A DNA stretch of 64,000 nucleotides from Pseudonocardia cypriaca. Its GTDB lineage: Bacteria > Actinomycetota > Actinomycetes > Mycobacteriales > Pseudonocardiaceae. Position 1 is the first letter of the stretch. Each line of letters begins with the position of its first letter. The stretch is taken from NCBI RefSeq assembly GCF_006717045.1, contig NZ_VFPH01000002.1, forward strand, positions 124,001-188,000. The letters are read 5' to 3'. Below, piece by piece: positions 8,106-17,256 of the stretch. The notes beneath the pieces were generated by a model that was given only the letters and a program-made list of their open reading frames with translations, did no database searches and was not told the DNA's origin. A program made the translations under genes and the position numbers.

Positions 8106-8810
8106 CTACAGACGGCGGAAGCCGGGCCGCGCCGCCACGGCGACGGCGCCCGTCCAGGCCACGGTCGCGTTGCTCCAGAGCACGTAGAGCGCGAAGCCGC
8201 CGACGCCGAGCAGGCCGAGCACCGGCTGCGCCAGTACCACCATGCCCCAACCGGCCAGCACGACGAGCGAGAGCAGCGTCAGCGGAGCCCGCCGGACCGC
8301 CAGCCAGGCCGACGCCCGCAGCAGCGCGGGCAGCGGCAGGCCCGGCACCCCGCTGAGGCCGGTGAGCGCGAGGAGCGCGGTCGGCACGCCGAGCAGCACG
8401 AGCACGGCCAGGACGGGACCGATCACGGCGGCCCACGGCGTGCCCCAGACGGCGTGGACGTCCACGATCACGACGAGCAGCAGGGTGCACAGCAGCGCCC
8501 ACACCGCGGAGGCCCGCCCGGCGTGGCGGCGCACCCCGTGCCAGGCGTCGCGGAACGGCGCGGGAACCCCCCGCTCCCGCGCCGCCGCGAACGCGTGGAA
8601 CGCGGCGGCGATGCCGGCACCGAGCGGGAGCGCGGTGACGAGCAGGGCCGGCCACGCCGTGAGGGGGTCGGCGAGCAGCGTGAGCGCGGCGACGAGGGGC
8701 AGCACCGCGACGCCGAGACACGCCGCCGCACCCAGCCCGAGGTAGGCGACGGCGAAGACCGCGTCGTATGTCTCCGGCCGCCGCAGCACGGCGCGCAGGT
8801 CGTCCCTCAC
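8106..8810 (-). CDS. DUF624 (YesL-like) membrane protein
   Basis: A 234-residue polytopic protein with about five hydrophobic segments, for example LGLGAAACLGVAVLPLVAAL near residue 25 and repeated segments to the C-terminus. This is the layout of YesL/DUF624 proteins. These are found almost always next to carbohydrate ABC transporters and pectin- or rhamnogalacturonan-type operons; their biochemical role is unknown. GTG 8810 overlaps the stop of the upstream permease by 4 nt (GTGA), which fixes the start and implies translational coupling. It is the last clear gene of the sugar operon. Confidence 0.75.
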   Translation of the reverse strand: MRDDLRAVLRRPETYDAVFAVAYLGLGAAACLGVAVLPLVAALTLLADPLTAWPALLVTALPLGAGIAAAFHAFAAARERGVPAPFRDAWHGVRRHAGRASAVWALLCTLLLVVIVDVHAVWGTPWAAVIGPVLAVLVLLGVPTALLALTGLSGVPGLPLPALLRASAWLAVRRAPLTLLSLVVLAGWGMVVLAQPVLGLLGVGGFALYVLWSNATVAWTGAVAVAARPGFRRL

Positions 8811-9703
8811 CCCTTGAGCCCGCTCGTCGCGATGCCCTGGATGAAGTGCCGCTGCCCGAGCAGGAACACGAGCACGACCGGGACCACCGAGATCACCGAG
8901 CCCGTCATGATCATCGCGTAGGCCGCGTCGTACTGCCCGACGAACGAGCGCAGCCCCAGCTGGACCGTCCACAGCTCGTTGCTCGTGAAGTAGATGAACG
9001 GGCCCATGTAGTCGTTCCAGGTCGCCACGAACGTGAGCAGTCCGAGGCTCGCGATGGCCGGGCGGGACAGCGGCAGCATGATCCGCCACCAGATGCGGTA
9101 CTCGCTCAGCCCGTCGATGCGCGCCGCCTCGATCAGCTCGTCGGGGATCGACTGGTAGTACTGGCGCATCAGGAACACACCGAAGGCGCCGAAGGCCTGC
9201 AGCAGGATGATCGACAGGTGCGTGTTCACCAGGCCGAGCTTCTCCATGATCAGGTACTGCGGGATCATGTAGGCCTGCCACGGCACCGCGATCGTCGCGA
9301 GGTAGGCGAGGAAGAGCCAGTCCCGGCCGGGGAAGCGCAGCTTGGCGAACCCGTAGGCGGCGAAGCTCCCGGTGAGCACCTGCAGGAACGAGATGGTGAT
9401 CGCGAGGAACGCCGAGTTGCGCAGGTAGGCGAGCATCGGGATCTGCGTCCAGATGTCGGCGTAGTTCGACCAGACGAACTCGCGCGGGATCCACTGCGTC
9501 GGGACCGTGAAGACCTGGTTGTCGTGCTTGAGCGACGAGGAGATCATCCACACGAACGGCACCAGCACGAGCAGGCACAGGCCCGCCAGCAGGACGGAGT
9601 GGACGGCCGCCCGGACCCGGGCCCGGCCGGGCGGGCGCCGCGGACCGCTCGGGGCGTTCGTCGTCGGCTTCCGCGCAACGGGTGCCGTGAGGTTCGCGGT
9701 CAT
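8807..9703 (-). CDS. carbohydrate ABC transporter permease, MalG type
   Basis: A 298-residue inner-membrane permease with six predicted membrane segments. The binding-protein-dependent transport (EAA) loop is EAARIDGLSEYRIWWRIMLP, which contacts the ATPase. The N-terminal tail of about 30 residues is Pro/Arg-rich and cytoplasmic, and the C-terminus HFIQGIATSGLKG is typical of MalG-like (CUT1) permeases. ATG 9703 overlaps the MalF-type gene by 4 nt. No sugar ATPase is encoded in this operon; CUT1 systems of actinomycetes commonly use a shared MsiK-type ATPase encoded elsewhere. Confidence 0.93.
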   Translation of the reverse strand: MTANLTAPVARKPTTNAPSGPRRPPGRARVRAAVHSVLLAGLCLLVLVPFVWMISSSLKHDNQVFTVPTQWIPREFVWSNYADIWTQIPMLAYLRNSAFLAITISFLQVLTGSFAAYGFAKLRFPGRDWLFLAYLATIAVPWQAYMIPQYLIMEKLGLVNTHLSIILLQAFGAFGVFLMRQYYQSIPDELIEAARIDGLSEYRIWWRIMLPLSRPAIASLGLLTFVATWNDYMGPFIYFTSNELWTVQLGLRSFVGQYDAAYAMIMTGSVISVVPVVLVFLLGQRHFIQGIATSGLKG

Positions 9704-10656
9704 CGGTCCTCCCGGTGTCGCTGGATCACGAACTGCAGCACCGTGAACCCGGCGACGAGCACGAAGAGCACGAGCGAGATCGCCGAGGCGAGGCCGAAGC
9801 GCCCCTCGCGGATGCCCTCCTCGTAGATGAGCTGGGAGAGCACCTTCGTCGCGCGGCCGGGCCCGCCGTCGGTCATCACCACGATGAGGTCGAAGACCTT
9901 GAAGCTCGCGACGGTGCACATGATCAGCACGAAGAAGGTGGTCGGTCGCAGCCCGGGCAGCGTGATGTTCCGGAACCGCTGCCACGCGTTCGCGCCGTCC
10001 ACCCTGGCCGCCTCGTAGAGCTCGGTCGGGATCGTCTGCAGGCCGGCCAGGAAGAGCACCATGTAGTAGCCCATGTCCCGCCAGACGCTCGCGACGATCA
10101 CCGCGGGCATGGCCCACGCCGTGCTCGACGTCCAGCCCGGCGGGTCGGTCACCCCGACGAACTGCAGGAACTGGTTGACCGGCCCCGAGGTGGGGTTGAA
10201 GAGCATGTTCCACACCACCGCGACCGCGACCAGCGACGTGACGTACGGCAGGAAGAACGCCGTGCGGAAGAAGCCGAGGCCGGACAGCGTGCGGTTGAGC
10301 AGGAGCGCGAGGCCGAGCGAGACCACGATGGTGAGCGGGATGTGCCCCGCCGCGTAGTAGGTGGTGTTCCAGAGCGCGATCCAGAACGTCGAGCTGCGGA
10401 ACATCCGCTCGAAGTTCTCGAACCCGACCCATTCCGGGTCGCCCCACGGGCTCCACTCCATGAAGGACAGCGCGAGCCCGAACACCATCGGCACCAGCGT
10501 GAGCAGGGCGAAGCCCAGGAAGTTGGGCAGGATGAAGCTCCACCCGGTGAGGGTGGGGCGCAGCGAGCGGCGTCGCGTGCCGGCCGCGGGTTCGGGCGGA
10601 CGTCGCTTCCGCAGGGCCGGTGCTGTGCTGCTGACCGTCTCAGGGGTCACCGTCAT
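9700..10656 (-). CDS. carbohydrate ABC transporter permease, MalF type
   Basis: A 318-residue permease with six membrane segments. The first transmembrane stretch is WSFILPNFLGFALLTLVPMV, and the EAA loop is YEAARVDGANAWQRFRNITLP. PGRATKVLSQLIYEEG is the usual segment before the last helices of CUT1 MalF-like proteins. It pairs with the MalG-type protein encoded immediately downstream to form the membrane channel. ATG 10656 is preceded by GGAG and lies 49 bp after the binding-protein stop. Substrate specificity is set by the binding protein; the neighbouring genes point to an acidic or plant-derived oligosaccharide. Confidence 0.93.
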   Translation of the reverse strand: MTVTPETVSSTAPALRKRRPPEPAAGTRRRSLRPTLTGWSFILPNFLGFALLTLVPMVFGLALSFMEWSPWGDPEWVGFENFERMFRSSTFWIALWNTTYYAAGHIPLTIVVSLGLALLLNRTLSGLGFFRTAFFLPYVTSLVAVAVVWNMLFNPTSGPVNQFLQFVGVTDPPGWTSSTAWAMPAVIVASVWRDMGYYMVLFLAGLQTIPTELYEAARVDGANAWQRFRNITLPGLRPTTFFVLIMCTVASFKVFDLIVVMTDGGPGRATKVLSQLIYEEGIREGRFGLASAISLVLFVLVAGFTVLQFVIQRHREDR

Positions 10657-10705
10657 GGCATCTCCTCGGCGGGCCCGCCCCCTCGAACGGGCCCGCCCGT
10701 CCGGG

Positions 10706-11974
10706 TCAGAGGACCTCGTTCTTGACGCGGTCGCCTGCGTCCCGGATCCCGTCGGCGATCGACTTCTGGCCCGCCATGATCAGCTCGTGCTCCTCGTTGA
10801 GGATCGTGTCGATGTCGCTGGTCACGTCGCTGACCGGCATCTCGAGGACGACCTTCTTGTTCTCGGTGAAGGTCGTCCTCGACAGCTCGTCGGCCGGCAG
10901 CGCCGTGAAGGCGGCCGTGACGGCGTCGGAGCCGTAGGCGGGCACGACGCCGATCCCGGCGAGCACCTTGGCGCCCTCCTCACCGGTCGCGAACCTGATG
11001 AACTCCTTCGCCACCTCGACGTTCTTGGCCTTCTCGTTGACCGCGAACGCCGTCGGCGAACCGAAGGTCGCCGTCTCACCGCCGGAGCTGATCTGCGGCA
11101 TGGGCGCCATGCCCCACTCGACAGAGCTCGTGCCGCCCTCGATCGCGGCCTTGATGCCCGCGATGTACCAGGTGCCCATCGGGAGCATCGCGGTCTGCCC
11201 GGTCTCGAACATCGACCGGTAGTTGACCTTCTGCGTCTTGGCCGTCCCCCAGTCGAGAGCGGCACCGGCGTTCTGCAGGTCCAGCGCCAGCGCGTACTGG
11301 TCGGAGAAGAACTCGTAGTCGCCGCTGAGCTGGTCACCGCCGGTCTGCGCGGCCGCGGTCGCCTGGACGACCGAGCGCCAGATGTGGTGGTAGGTGCCGT
11401 AGACCTTCTGGCCGTCGGGGGTGGTGCCGCTCGTCAGCTTCTTCGCGAGCTCGCTGTACTGGGCCCAGGTGAGGTGGTCCGGGTAGGGCAGGCCGGCCTC
11501 GTCGAAGAGCTTCTTGTTGTAGTAGAGCACCCAGAAGTCCTGGCGGTAGGGCACCGCGGCGTACTTGCCGTCGATGTCGAACGGCTCGAGTCCGGCGATC
11601 TTGTCCTTCTCCAGCCCGCCGACGAAGTCGGTGAGGTCGAGCAGCTGGCCGCGGTTGGCGTAGCGGGCGTAGTCGATGACGTTCTTCATCGTCAGCACGT
11701 CGGTGGTGTCACCACCGGCGAGCATCGTGGCGACCTTCTCCGGGTAGTCGTCCGCGAGGATCTCGACCGGCTGGATCGTGACGTTCGGGTGCGCCGCCTC
11801 GAACGCCTCGAACAGGGCGTTGAACTCCGGGGTCTTGTCCAGGTTCCAGGCCGACACGGTGAGGGTCACCGGAGCCGACGGGTCCACCGTCTCGGAGGCG
11901 GGTGACGAGCAGCCCGCGAGGGCGACGGCGCTCGCGGCCGCGATCGCGGCGAGGGCCGATGGGTAGCGCTTCAT
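10706..11974 (-). CDS. extracellular sugar-binding lipoprotein
   Basis: A 422-residue family 1 solute-binding protein. The signal peptide ends in the lipobox VALAGC (Cys about residue 20), so it is lipid-anchored on the outer face of the membrane. The mature protein has the NPDVTIQ-like segment HPNVTIQPVEI, followed by VPYRQDFWVLYYNKKLFDEAG, the hallmark of this family, and FGSPTAFAVNEKAKN. It should deliver a sugar to the two permeases encoded next in the operon. ATG 11974 has AGGAGACGC upstream. The aromatic-rich stretch (YHHIWR) may form part of the ligand site, but the ligand cannot be named. Confidence 0.92.
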   Translation of the reverse strand: MKRYPSALAAIAAASAVALAGCSSPASETVDPSAPVTLTVSAWNLDKTPEFNALFEAFEAAHPNVTIQPVEILADDYPEKVATMLAGGDTTDVLTMKNVIDYARYANRGQLLDLTDFVGGLEKDKIAGLEPFDIDGKYAAVPYRQDFWVLYYNKKLFDEAGLPYPDHLTWAQYSELAKKLTSGTTPDGQKVYGTYHHIWRSVVQATAAAQTGGDQLSGDYEFFSDQYALALDLQNAGAALDWGTAKTQKVNYRSMFETGQTAMLPMGTWYIAGIKAAIEGGTSSVEWGMAPMPQISSGGETATFGSPTAFAVNEKAKNVEVAKEFIRFATGEEGAKVLAGIGVVPAYGSDAVTAAFTALPADELSRTTFTENKKVVLEMPVSDVTSDIDTILNEEHELIMAGQKSIADGIRDAGDRVKNEVL

Positions 11975-12030
11975 TGCGTCTCCTCTTGTCTGTCGGAGGC
12001 GGGTGCGGGGTCTCGGGGAGCGGGCGGGGC

Positions 12031-13902
12031 TCAGGAACCGTGGCCCACCTCCGGCAGCTCGACCCGGCTCGTGACGCCGTCCGGCCAGGTCACGGCCGCG
12101 TGCCCGGCCTCGAACGCGACGGCGGGTGGCGCGACCGCAGCGGGGTCGCGGGACAGCAGGACCCCGGCCGCGTACCAGCGCCCCGCCTGCGCAGCACCCG
12201 CGCTCGCGCGCCACGGGATCTCCGTGGTCGCGGAGATCGGCGTCGCGTCGGGGATCGTGACGACCCCGTGCTCCGGGAGCCCGCCCAGGTCGACGACGTG
12301 CGAGATCGCACCGCCGGGTGCGACCGGCCAACCCGTCACGCGCAACGGACCGTTCGCGCCCGCCCCCTCGACCCGGGCGAGCCGCACCTCCCACGGACCA
12401 CGCACGATCGAGCCCACCAGGATCTCGGGTCCGGCAGTGATCTCCCCGATGCGCCCGGAGCCGTGGTCGGGCTGACCGGGGGTGGGCACGACCCAGTGCG
12501 CCCGGCCGATCGAGAACCCGTGGGCGGCCCCGTCGGTCGCACCGATCGCGAGGGTGCGGAACCCCGCCCGGTGGGAGGCGCGTCCTTCGTGGTCGAGGAG
12601 GCTCACGCTGGAGTCGAGCGGCTCCTCCCAGCCCGCCGCCGACAGCACGGGGCTCGTGGCGGTGGAGTAGCCGATGCGCGCGTAGAGCGGTGGGTCGGAG
12701 ACGAGCACGCCCTCCCGGCCGTGGTCGGTGCCGTGGTTGACGACGCGGACGATGCCGTCGGACCGGGTCCCGGCGACCAGCCATCCCGGCGCCGGCATGA
12801 CTTCGATGACGTCGCCGCCCTCGACCGGTAGTGGCTCCTCGCGCGCCGTCCACACCGGGTGGTCGGCGGGGAGGGCGAGACCCGCCATCCCCTTGAACGC
12901 CCAGTACGGGGAGCCGGGTCCGGAGTACCGCTGCGCGATGGGGCGCCACGCCCCGTGCCAGCCCAGCGGGAGCAGGCCCTGCTCGTCCGGCACGCCGCGG
13001 TCGAGGAAGTGGCGCAGGACGCCGCTCGCGGCGCGGCGCAGCTCGCCCGGGGAGAGCGCGGTGCTGCCGGCGATCGCCCCCGCCCAGAAGGGCGCGGCGG
13101 CCGCGAAGCGGTAGGTGAGGCTGCGGCCCTGGAACAGCGGCCCGCCGTCCGCCCCGACGAGCGCCGCCGCTTGCGGGAGGAACGCGTCGAGCCGGGCGAG
13201 GTAGCGCTCCCGCAGCTCCTCGGCGCGCTCCTCCCCCGCGGCCATCTCCAGCCAGATCACGGGGTAGAAGTGCAGGGCCCAGCCCGCGTAGTGGTCGAAC
13301 GCCCGCTCGGGGCCGTCGGCGAACCAGCCGTCGGCCCGCACGAAGCTCTCGTGCACCGCGAGGTCGTGATCGAGGTCGGCCCGGCTCCAGGGGCCGCCGA
13401 CGCTGCGGAGGAACGTCTGCGTGACGATCCGGAACCACACCCAGTTGATCGGTGGCACCGCGGCGCCGACCAGCTCGGCGAGGTAGTCGACGACACGGTC
13501 CCGGGTCCGCTGGTCGAGCCGGTCCCAGATCCGCGTCCTGGTCAGGTGCAGTCCGAGGGAGAGCGCCGCGGCCTCGACCTTGGCCTGGTCGTGCTCCCCG
13601 GGGCGGACCCAGCGCCCGGGGTTGCCCGGGTCGACGCCTGCCGCGATCCCCTCGGCGTACCACTCGGCGAGCTCGGTGCTCGTCGCGTCCTCGGTGCCCG
13701 CGATGCGGAAGGCCGCGCCCATGAAGCTGCGCGCGAACCCCTCGAGCCCGTCGACGCGCGTGCCGTAGCCACCGGGGTCACCGGGCGGCGTGATCGTCGC
13801 GTGGTCAGCGCTCGCCCAAGGACGCAGGGCGGTCAGCAGCCGGTCGGTGGTCGCCAGCCAGTCGGCGCGGTCGAGCCCGGTGCAGGGCGCGAGCCCGGTC
13901 AT
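12031..13902 (-). CDS. DUF2264 family protein, probable glycan-active enzyme
   Basis: A 623-residue protein matching the DUF2264 family. The N-terminal two thirds are helical and contain INWVWFRIVTQTFLRSVGG, DGWFADGPERAFDHYAGWAL and YPVIWLEM, the family's conserved aromatic/acidic segments that resemble an alpha/alpha-toroid. The C-terminal third is beta-rich. There is no signal peptide, so it acts on imported material. To my knowledge DUF2264 proteins are related to glycoside hydrolases acting on uronic-acid-containing glycans, but that link is recalled, not verified here. ATG 13902 overlaps the upstream dehydrogenase by 4 nt, so the two are translated together. Its place in a sugar-uptake operon supports intracellular breakdown of an imported oligosaccharide. 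Confidence 0.75.
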   Translation of the reverse strand: MTGLAPCTGLDRADWLATTDRLLTALRPWASADHATITPPGDPGGYGTRVDGLEGFARSFMGAAFRIAGTEDATSTELAEWYAEGIAAGVDPGNPGRWVRPGEHDQAKVEAAALSLGLHLTRTRIWDRLDQRTRDRVVDYLAELVGAAVPPINWVWFRIVTQTFLRSVGGPWSRADLDHDLAVHESFVRADGWFADGPERAFDHYAGWALHFYPVIWLEMAAGEERAEELRERYLARLDAFLPQAAALVGADGGPLFQGRSLTYRFAAAAPFWAGAIAGSTALSPGELRRAASGVLRHFLDRGVPDEQGLLPLGWHGAWRPIAQRYSGPGSPYWAFKGMAGLALPADHPVWTAREEPLPVEGGDVIEVMPAPGWLVAGTRSDGIVRVVNHGTDHGREGVLVSDPPLYARIGYSTATSPVLSAAGWEEPLDSSVSLLDHEGRASHRAGFRTLAIGATDGAAHGFSIGRAHWVVPTPGQPDHGSGRIGEITAGPEILVGSIVRGPWEVRLARVEGAGANGPLRVTGWPVAPGGAISHVVDLGGLPEHGVVTIPDATPISATTEIPWRASAGAAQAGRWYAAGVLLSRDPAAVAPPAVAFEAGHAAVTWPDGVTSRVELPEVGHGS

Positions 13903-14918
13903 GCCGCCACTCCGAGATCGGCCATGGTCACCTGGGCGGTGAGGGCCTCGCCGCGCACCCACCGCTCCAGCTCGTCGAGCGCGGCGTCGGTGAGCCGGAG
14001 CGTCTCGCTGCCGAGCGAGCCGGAGACGTGCGGGGTGATCGACACGTTGGGGAGGTCGTACAGCGGGGAGTCCTCGGGGAGCGGCTCGGGCTCGGTGACG
14101 TCGAGAACGGCGTCCAGCCGCCCGCTCGAGCACTCGCGGGTCAGCGCGTCGGTGTCGATGAGCGCACCGCGCGCGGTGTTGACGACGGTCGCGCCGTCGC
14201 CGAGCAGGGCGAGCTCGCGCGCGCCGATCATCCCGACCGTCTCGGGCAGGAGGGGCGCGTGCAGGCTCAGCACGTCGACCGAGCGGAGCAGCTCGTCGAG
14301 ACCCGTGAGCCGGGCACCGGCGCCGGCGACGGCGGCGGGGTCGGCGTACGGGTCGTAGACGAGCACCTCGGTGGTGTCGAGCTGTTGCAGCTGGGCCACC
14401 ACCCGGCGCCCGATGCGGGAGTAGCCGACGATGCCGACGCGCCGCCCGTAGTTCGTGTACCGGTCCGAGTGGAGCTGGGCGCGCCACCCGTTGCGGAACA
14501 GCCGGGGGACGCGCGCGAGGTACTGGGCACGCTTGCCGGCCAGGACGATCTGGGCGTAGGTGAACTCCGCGACCGGGATCGCGTTGGCCTCCGCCGCGGA
14601 TGTGATGACGATGCCGCGCTCCCAGAGCTCCTCGCTCACGAGGTCGCGGACCGTGCCCGCGGCGTGGAAGACCGCACGCAGCTTCGGCATCCGGCGAAGC
14701 CGCTCCGGGGTGAGGGTGGGCGCTCCCCACGAGGTCACGAGCACCTCGACGTCGGTGAGGCGATCAGCGAGCGCCGGGTCGTCGAGGTCTGCGGCCGCCA
14801 CCGGCCGGCCGAGGCGACAGAGCGAGCCGATCCGTTCCAGGCGCTGGGCGTCGAACTGGGTGGTGAACGTGTCGGGCCACATCAGGAGGAGTGCGCACGG
14901 CCGCTGCGGGTCGCTCAA
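13899..14918 (-). CDS. D-isomer-specific 2-hydroxyacid dehydrogenase
   Basis: A 339-residue NAD(P)-dependent dehydrogenase interconverting 2-oxo and 2-hydroxy acids. The Rossmann motif is in RVGIVGYSRIGRRV. SLHAPLLPET, NTARGALIDTDAL (substrate Arg), VTEPEPLPEDSPL (Glu) and NVSITPHVSGS (catalytic His) follow in family order. TTG 14918 is chosen as start because AGGAG lies 8 nt upstream; GTG 14957 is the only longer candidate and would add 13 residues. It is the first gene of the sugar operon, ahead of DUF2264 and the transporter. A role in reducing a keto acid derived from an imported uronate or aldonate is inferred from context. Confidence 0.88.
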   Translation of the reverse strand: MSDPQRPCALLLMWPDTFTTQFDAQRLERIGSLCRLGRPVAAADLDDPALADRLTDVEVLVTSWGAPTLTPERLRRMPKLRAVFHAAGTVRDLVSEELWERGIVITSAAEANAIPVAEFTYAQIVLAGKRAQYLARVPRLFRNGWRAQLHSDRYTNYGRRVGIVGYSRIGRRVVAQLQQLDTTEVLVYDPYADPAAVAGAGARLTGLDELLRSVDVLSLHAPLLPETVGMIGARELALLGDGATVVNTARGALIDTDALTRECSSGRLDAVLDVTEPEPLPEDSPLYDLPNVSITPHVSGSLGSETLRLTDAALDELERWVRGEALTAQVTMADLGVAA

Positions 14919-15086
14919 TCGGTCGCTCCTCGTGTCCCGTCCGGATGCTTGCGCCACCGGTGGGATGCACCATTACGATCCGTTCGATCACGGTCAAGCT
15001 TCTCGAACAGAAACGAACATGGTCGCTCACAGTCGATCCACCGTCGGGCCCGCCCGCCTGTCCGAGCTGCCTGCGCAGGTGGTGCC
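14919..15086. promoter_or_regulatory. divergent promoter region with candidate operator
   Basis: This 168-bp gap separates the sugar operon from its divergent regulator. It is markedly lower in GC than the surrounding genes. A 6-bp inverted repeat, GTTCGA at 14982-14987 and TCGAAC at 15003-15008, spans 27 bp, and AGAAACGAAC follows immediately. A DeoR/LacI-type protein could bind here and repress both directions. Confidence 0.4.
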
Positions 15087-16187
15087 GTGAGTGCCCGGCC
15101 GGGTCCGATGTTCGCCATCGCCCGCCAGGAACGCATCATGGCTGAGCTGCGCCGCACCGGATCCGTCGTGGTGCGCGACCTCGCCACCGAGCTCGGCGTC
15201 ACCGAGATCACGATCCGCCGGGACATCACCGCACTCGCCAACCGCGGCCTCGTCACCCGCGTGCACGGCGGCGCGACCCTGCGCAGCGCGCTCGACACCA
15301 CGGTCGCGCGCGTCCCCGACGCATCCGGACCGCCGCTCTACCGGATCGGCATGGTCGTACCGTCGCTCAGCTACTACTGGCCCCAGATCGTCAACGGCGT
15401 GCGCGCCGCGGCGGCGTCGGGGCGCATCCAGCTCGTGCTGCGCGGCGCCTCGTACGACCCGGTCGACCAGCGCAGGCAGATCGCAGCGCTCCTCGAGTCG
15501 GGCGTCCACGGCCTGCTCGTCGGGCCGGAGGTGAACGGCAGCGACGGGCTCGCGATCCTCACCTGGCTCGACGCGCTCGACGTGCCGGTCGTGCTCGTCG
15601 AGCGCCGCGCTCCGCACTCCGCGGCGTTGCGCAGGCTCGAGTGGGTGAGCACCGACCACGAGCTCGGCGCGAAGATGGCGGTCAACCACCTCTACGAGCA
15701 GGGCCACCGGCGGATCGGCCTCGCGCTCGCCCGGGACTCCCCCACCGCCCCGCAGCTGCGGCGGGGCTGGGAGCAGGCGCTCGCCGAGCTCGGGCTCGAC
15801 ACCGAGGTGGTCGCCGCGACGCTCACCGACGTCGAGGGCAGCGAGCGCGAGGAGCGCTTCGGGGAGATCGTCGCCGCGTGCCGGAACACCCGGACGACCG
15901 CGCTGATCGTGCACGCCGACCCGCAGGCGATCCTGCTCGAGCACTACTGCACGGACCAGGGGGTGGAGATCCCCCGGGACCTCGCGATCGTCGCGTACGA
16001 CGACGAGATCGCCGAGAACGGAACGCCACCCGTCAGCGCGCTGCGTCCGGCGAAGGAGCACATCGGGCGACTAGCGCTCGAGACGATGACCAACCGGCTG
16101 CGCGAGCCGGGCCGCCCGATCCAGCGCACCGTCGTGCTCCCCGAGCTCAACGTGCGCGAGTCCTCGGCCTCGCGCCGCAGTGGGTGA
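15087..16187 (+). CDS. DeoR-type HTH / LacI-type sensor regulator
   Basis: A 366-residue hybrid regulator. Residues about 8-60 are a DeoR winged helix (RQERIMAELRRTGSVVVRDL, then EITIRRDITALANRGLVTRV and the HGGA end motif). From about residue 88 onward it has a LacI-type periplasmic-binding-like sensor domain, starting YRIGMVVPSLSYYWPQIVNG. The family also has the NHLYEQGHRRIGLA and IVAYDDE motifs seen here. GTG 15087 was chosen because it gives a short natural N-terminus; ATG 15108 is possible. It is divergent from the sugar ABC operon and is its likely substrate-responsive repressor. It is convergent with hpaD, with 9 bp between the stops. Confidence 0.88.
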   Translation: MSARPGPMFAIARQERIMAELRRTGSVVVRDLATELGVTEITIRRDITALANRGLVTRVHGGATLRSALDTTVARVPDASGPPLYRIGMVVPSLSYYWPQIVNGVRAAAASGRIQLVLRGASYDPVDQRRQIAALLESGVHGLLVGPEVNGSDGLAILTWLDALDVPVVLVERRAPHSAALRRLEWVSTDHELGAKMAVNHLYEQGHRRIGLALARDSPTAPQLRRGWEQALAELGLDTEVVAATLTDVEGSEREERFGEIVAACRNTRTTALIVHADPQAILLEHYCTDQGVEIPRDLAIVAYDDEIAENGTPPVSALRPAKEHIGRLALETMTNRLREPGRPIQRTVVLPELNVRESSASRRSG

Positions 16188-16196
16188 CCGCGGGAG

Positions 16197-17255
16197 TCAC
16201 ACCTGGTTGCCGACCTTGAACCCGCGTGGAGGCGTTTCGGTCTCCTCCGCGCGCGTGTAGGAGAAGCCGTCCGCGCCGACCGTGACGTCCGCTTCCCGGG
16301 ACTCGGTGCGTCGGGTCAGGGGGCGGGGTCTGCCGTCCAGGTCGAGCACGGTCGAGGCCTCCGCGTACCAGGAGGGGACGACCGGGTTGCCCCACCAGTC
16401 GCGGCGCTGGTTGTCGTGGACGTCCCAGCGCACGACGGGGTTGTCGGGGTCGCCGGTGTAGTAGTCGTGGGTGTAGATCTCGATGCGGTGACCGTCCGGG
16501 TCGCGCAAGTAGAGGTAGAAGGCGTTGGACACGCCGTGCCGGCCGGGGCCGCGTTCGATCATCTCCGATCGACGGGCGGCCCCCAGGTGGTCGCACAGGT
16601 GCAAGATCTGGCTGCGCTCGTGGGTGGCGAACGCGATGTGGTGCATCCGGGGCCCGTCGCCACCGGTGAGCGCGACGTCGTGCACGGTCGGCTTGCGGTA
16701 CAGCCAGGCGGCGTAGACCGTGCCCTCGGCGTCCGCGATGTCCTCCGACACCTTGAATCCGAGGTCCTCGTAGTAGCGCTGGGCGGCCGGGACGTCCGGC
16801 GTGACGACGTTGAAGTGGTCGAGCCGGCTGATCGCGCCCGCGCCGTGCAGGTCGTAGCGCTGGGTGAGGCGCTCGACGTGCTCGGCGTCGTGGAAGAACT
16901 CCACGGGGAAGCCGAGCGGATCCTCGATCCGGACCGCCTCACCGATGCCGCGGGTGGCCCCGGCGGGCACCCGCTCCACCCGCACGCCGAGCGCCCGGTA
17001 GTACTCCTCGGCGCGGTCCACCTCGGCCGCCGAACGCACCCGGTAGGCCAGCCGCGCGCACGCGGCCACGTCGCCGCGACGCAGCACGAGCGAGTGGTGC
17101 AGGTACTCCTCGAACGCGCGCAGGTAGATCGCCTCGGGCTCCTCTGCGGTGACGACCAGGCCGAGCAGGTCGACGTAGAACCAGCGCGCGGCGGCCAGGT
17201 CGGTGACCACGAGCTCGGCGTACGCGCAGCGGATCACGTCCGGTGGTGTGGGCAC
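16197..17255 (-). CDS. hpaD: 3,4-dihydroxyphenylacetate 2,3-dioxygenase
   Basis: A 352-residue type I extradiol ring-cleavage dioxygenase that opens homoprotocatechuate to 5-carboxymethyl-2-hydroxymuconate semialdehyde. There are two vicinal-oxygen-chelate domains. The metal ligands are visible as His147 (RLDHFNVVTP), His206 (RMHHIAFA) and Glu259 (GHRIEIYTHDYY), with the same spacing as the two-His-one-Glu triad of the Fe/Mn homoprotocatechuate dioxygenases. The C-terminus WWGNPVVPSWYAEAS is characteristic of the HpaD subfamily. GTG 17255 lies 1 nt after the hpaE stop, so the two are coupled. It is the last gene of the catabolic operon. Confidence 0.93.
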   Translation of the reverse strand: MPTPPDVIRCAYAELVVTDLAAARWFYVDLLGLVVTAEEPEAIYLRAFEEYLHHSLVLRRGDVAACARLAYRVRSAAEVDRAEEYYRALGVRVERVPAGATRGIGEAVRIEDPLGFPVEFFHDAEHVERLTQRYDLHGAGAISRLDHFNVVTPDVPAAQRYYEDLGFKVSEDIADAEGTVYAAWLYRKPTVHDVALTGGDGPRMHHIAFATHERSQILHLCDHLGAARRSEMIERGPGRHGVSNAFYLYLRDPDGHRIEIYTHDYYTGDPDNPVVRWDVHDNQRRDWWGNPVVPSWYAEASTVLDLDGRPRPLTRRTESREADVTVGADGFSYTRAEETETPPRGFKVGNQV

Positions 17256-17256
17256 G

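Noticed and set aside
9507..9746. Small plus-strand frame opposite the MalG-type permease start
   Set aside because: Shadow of a clear permease gene with no ribosome-binding site.
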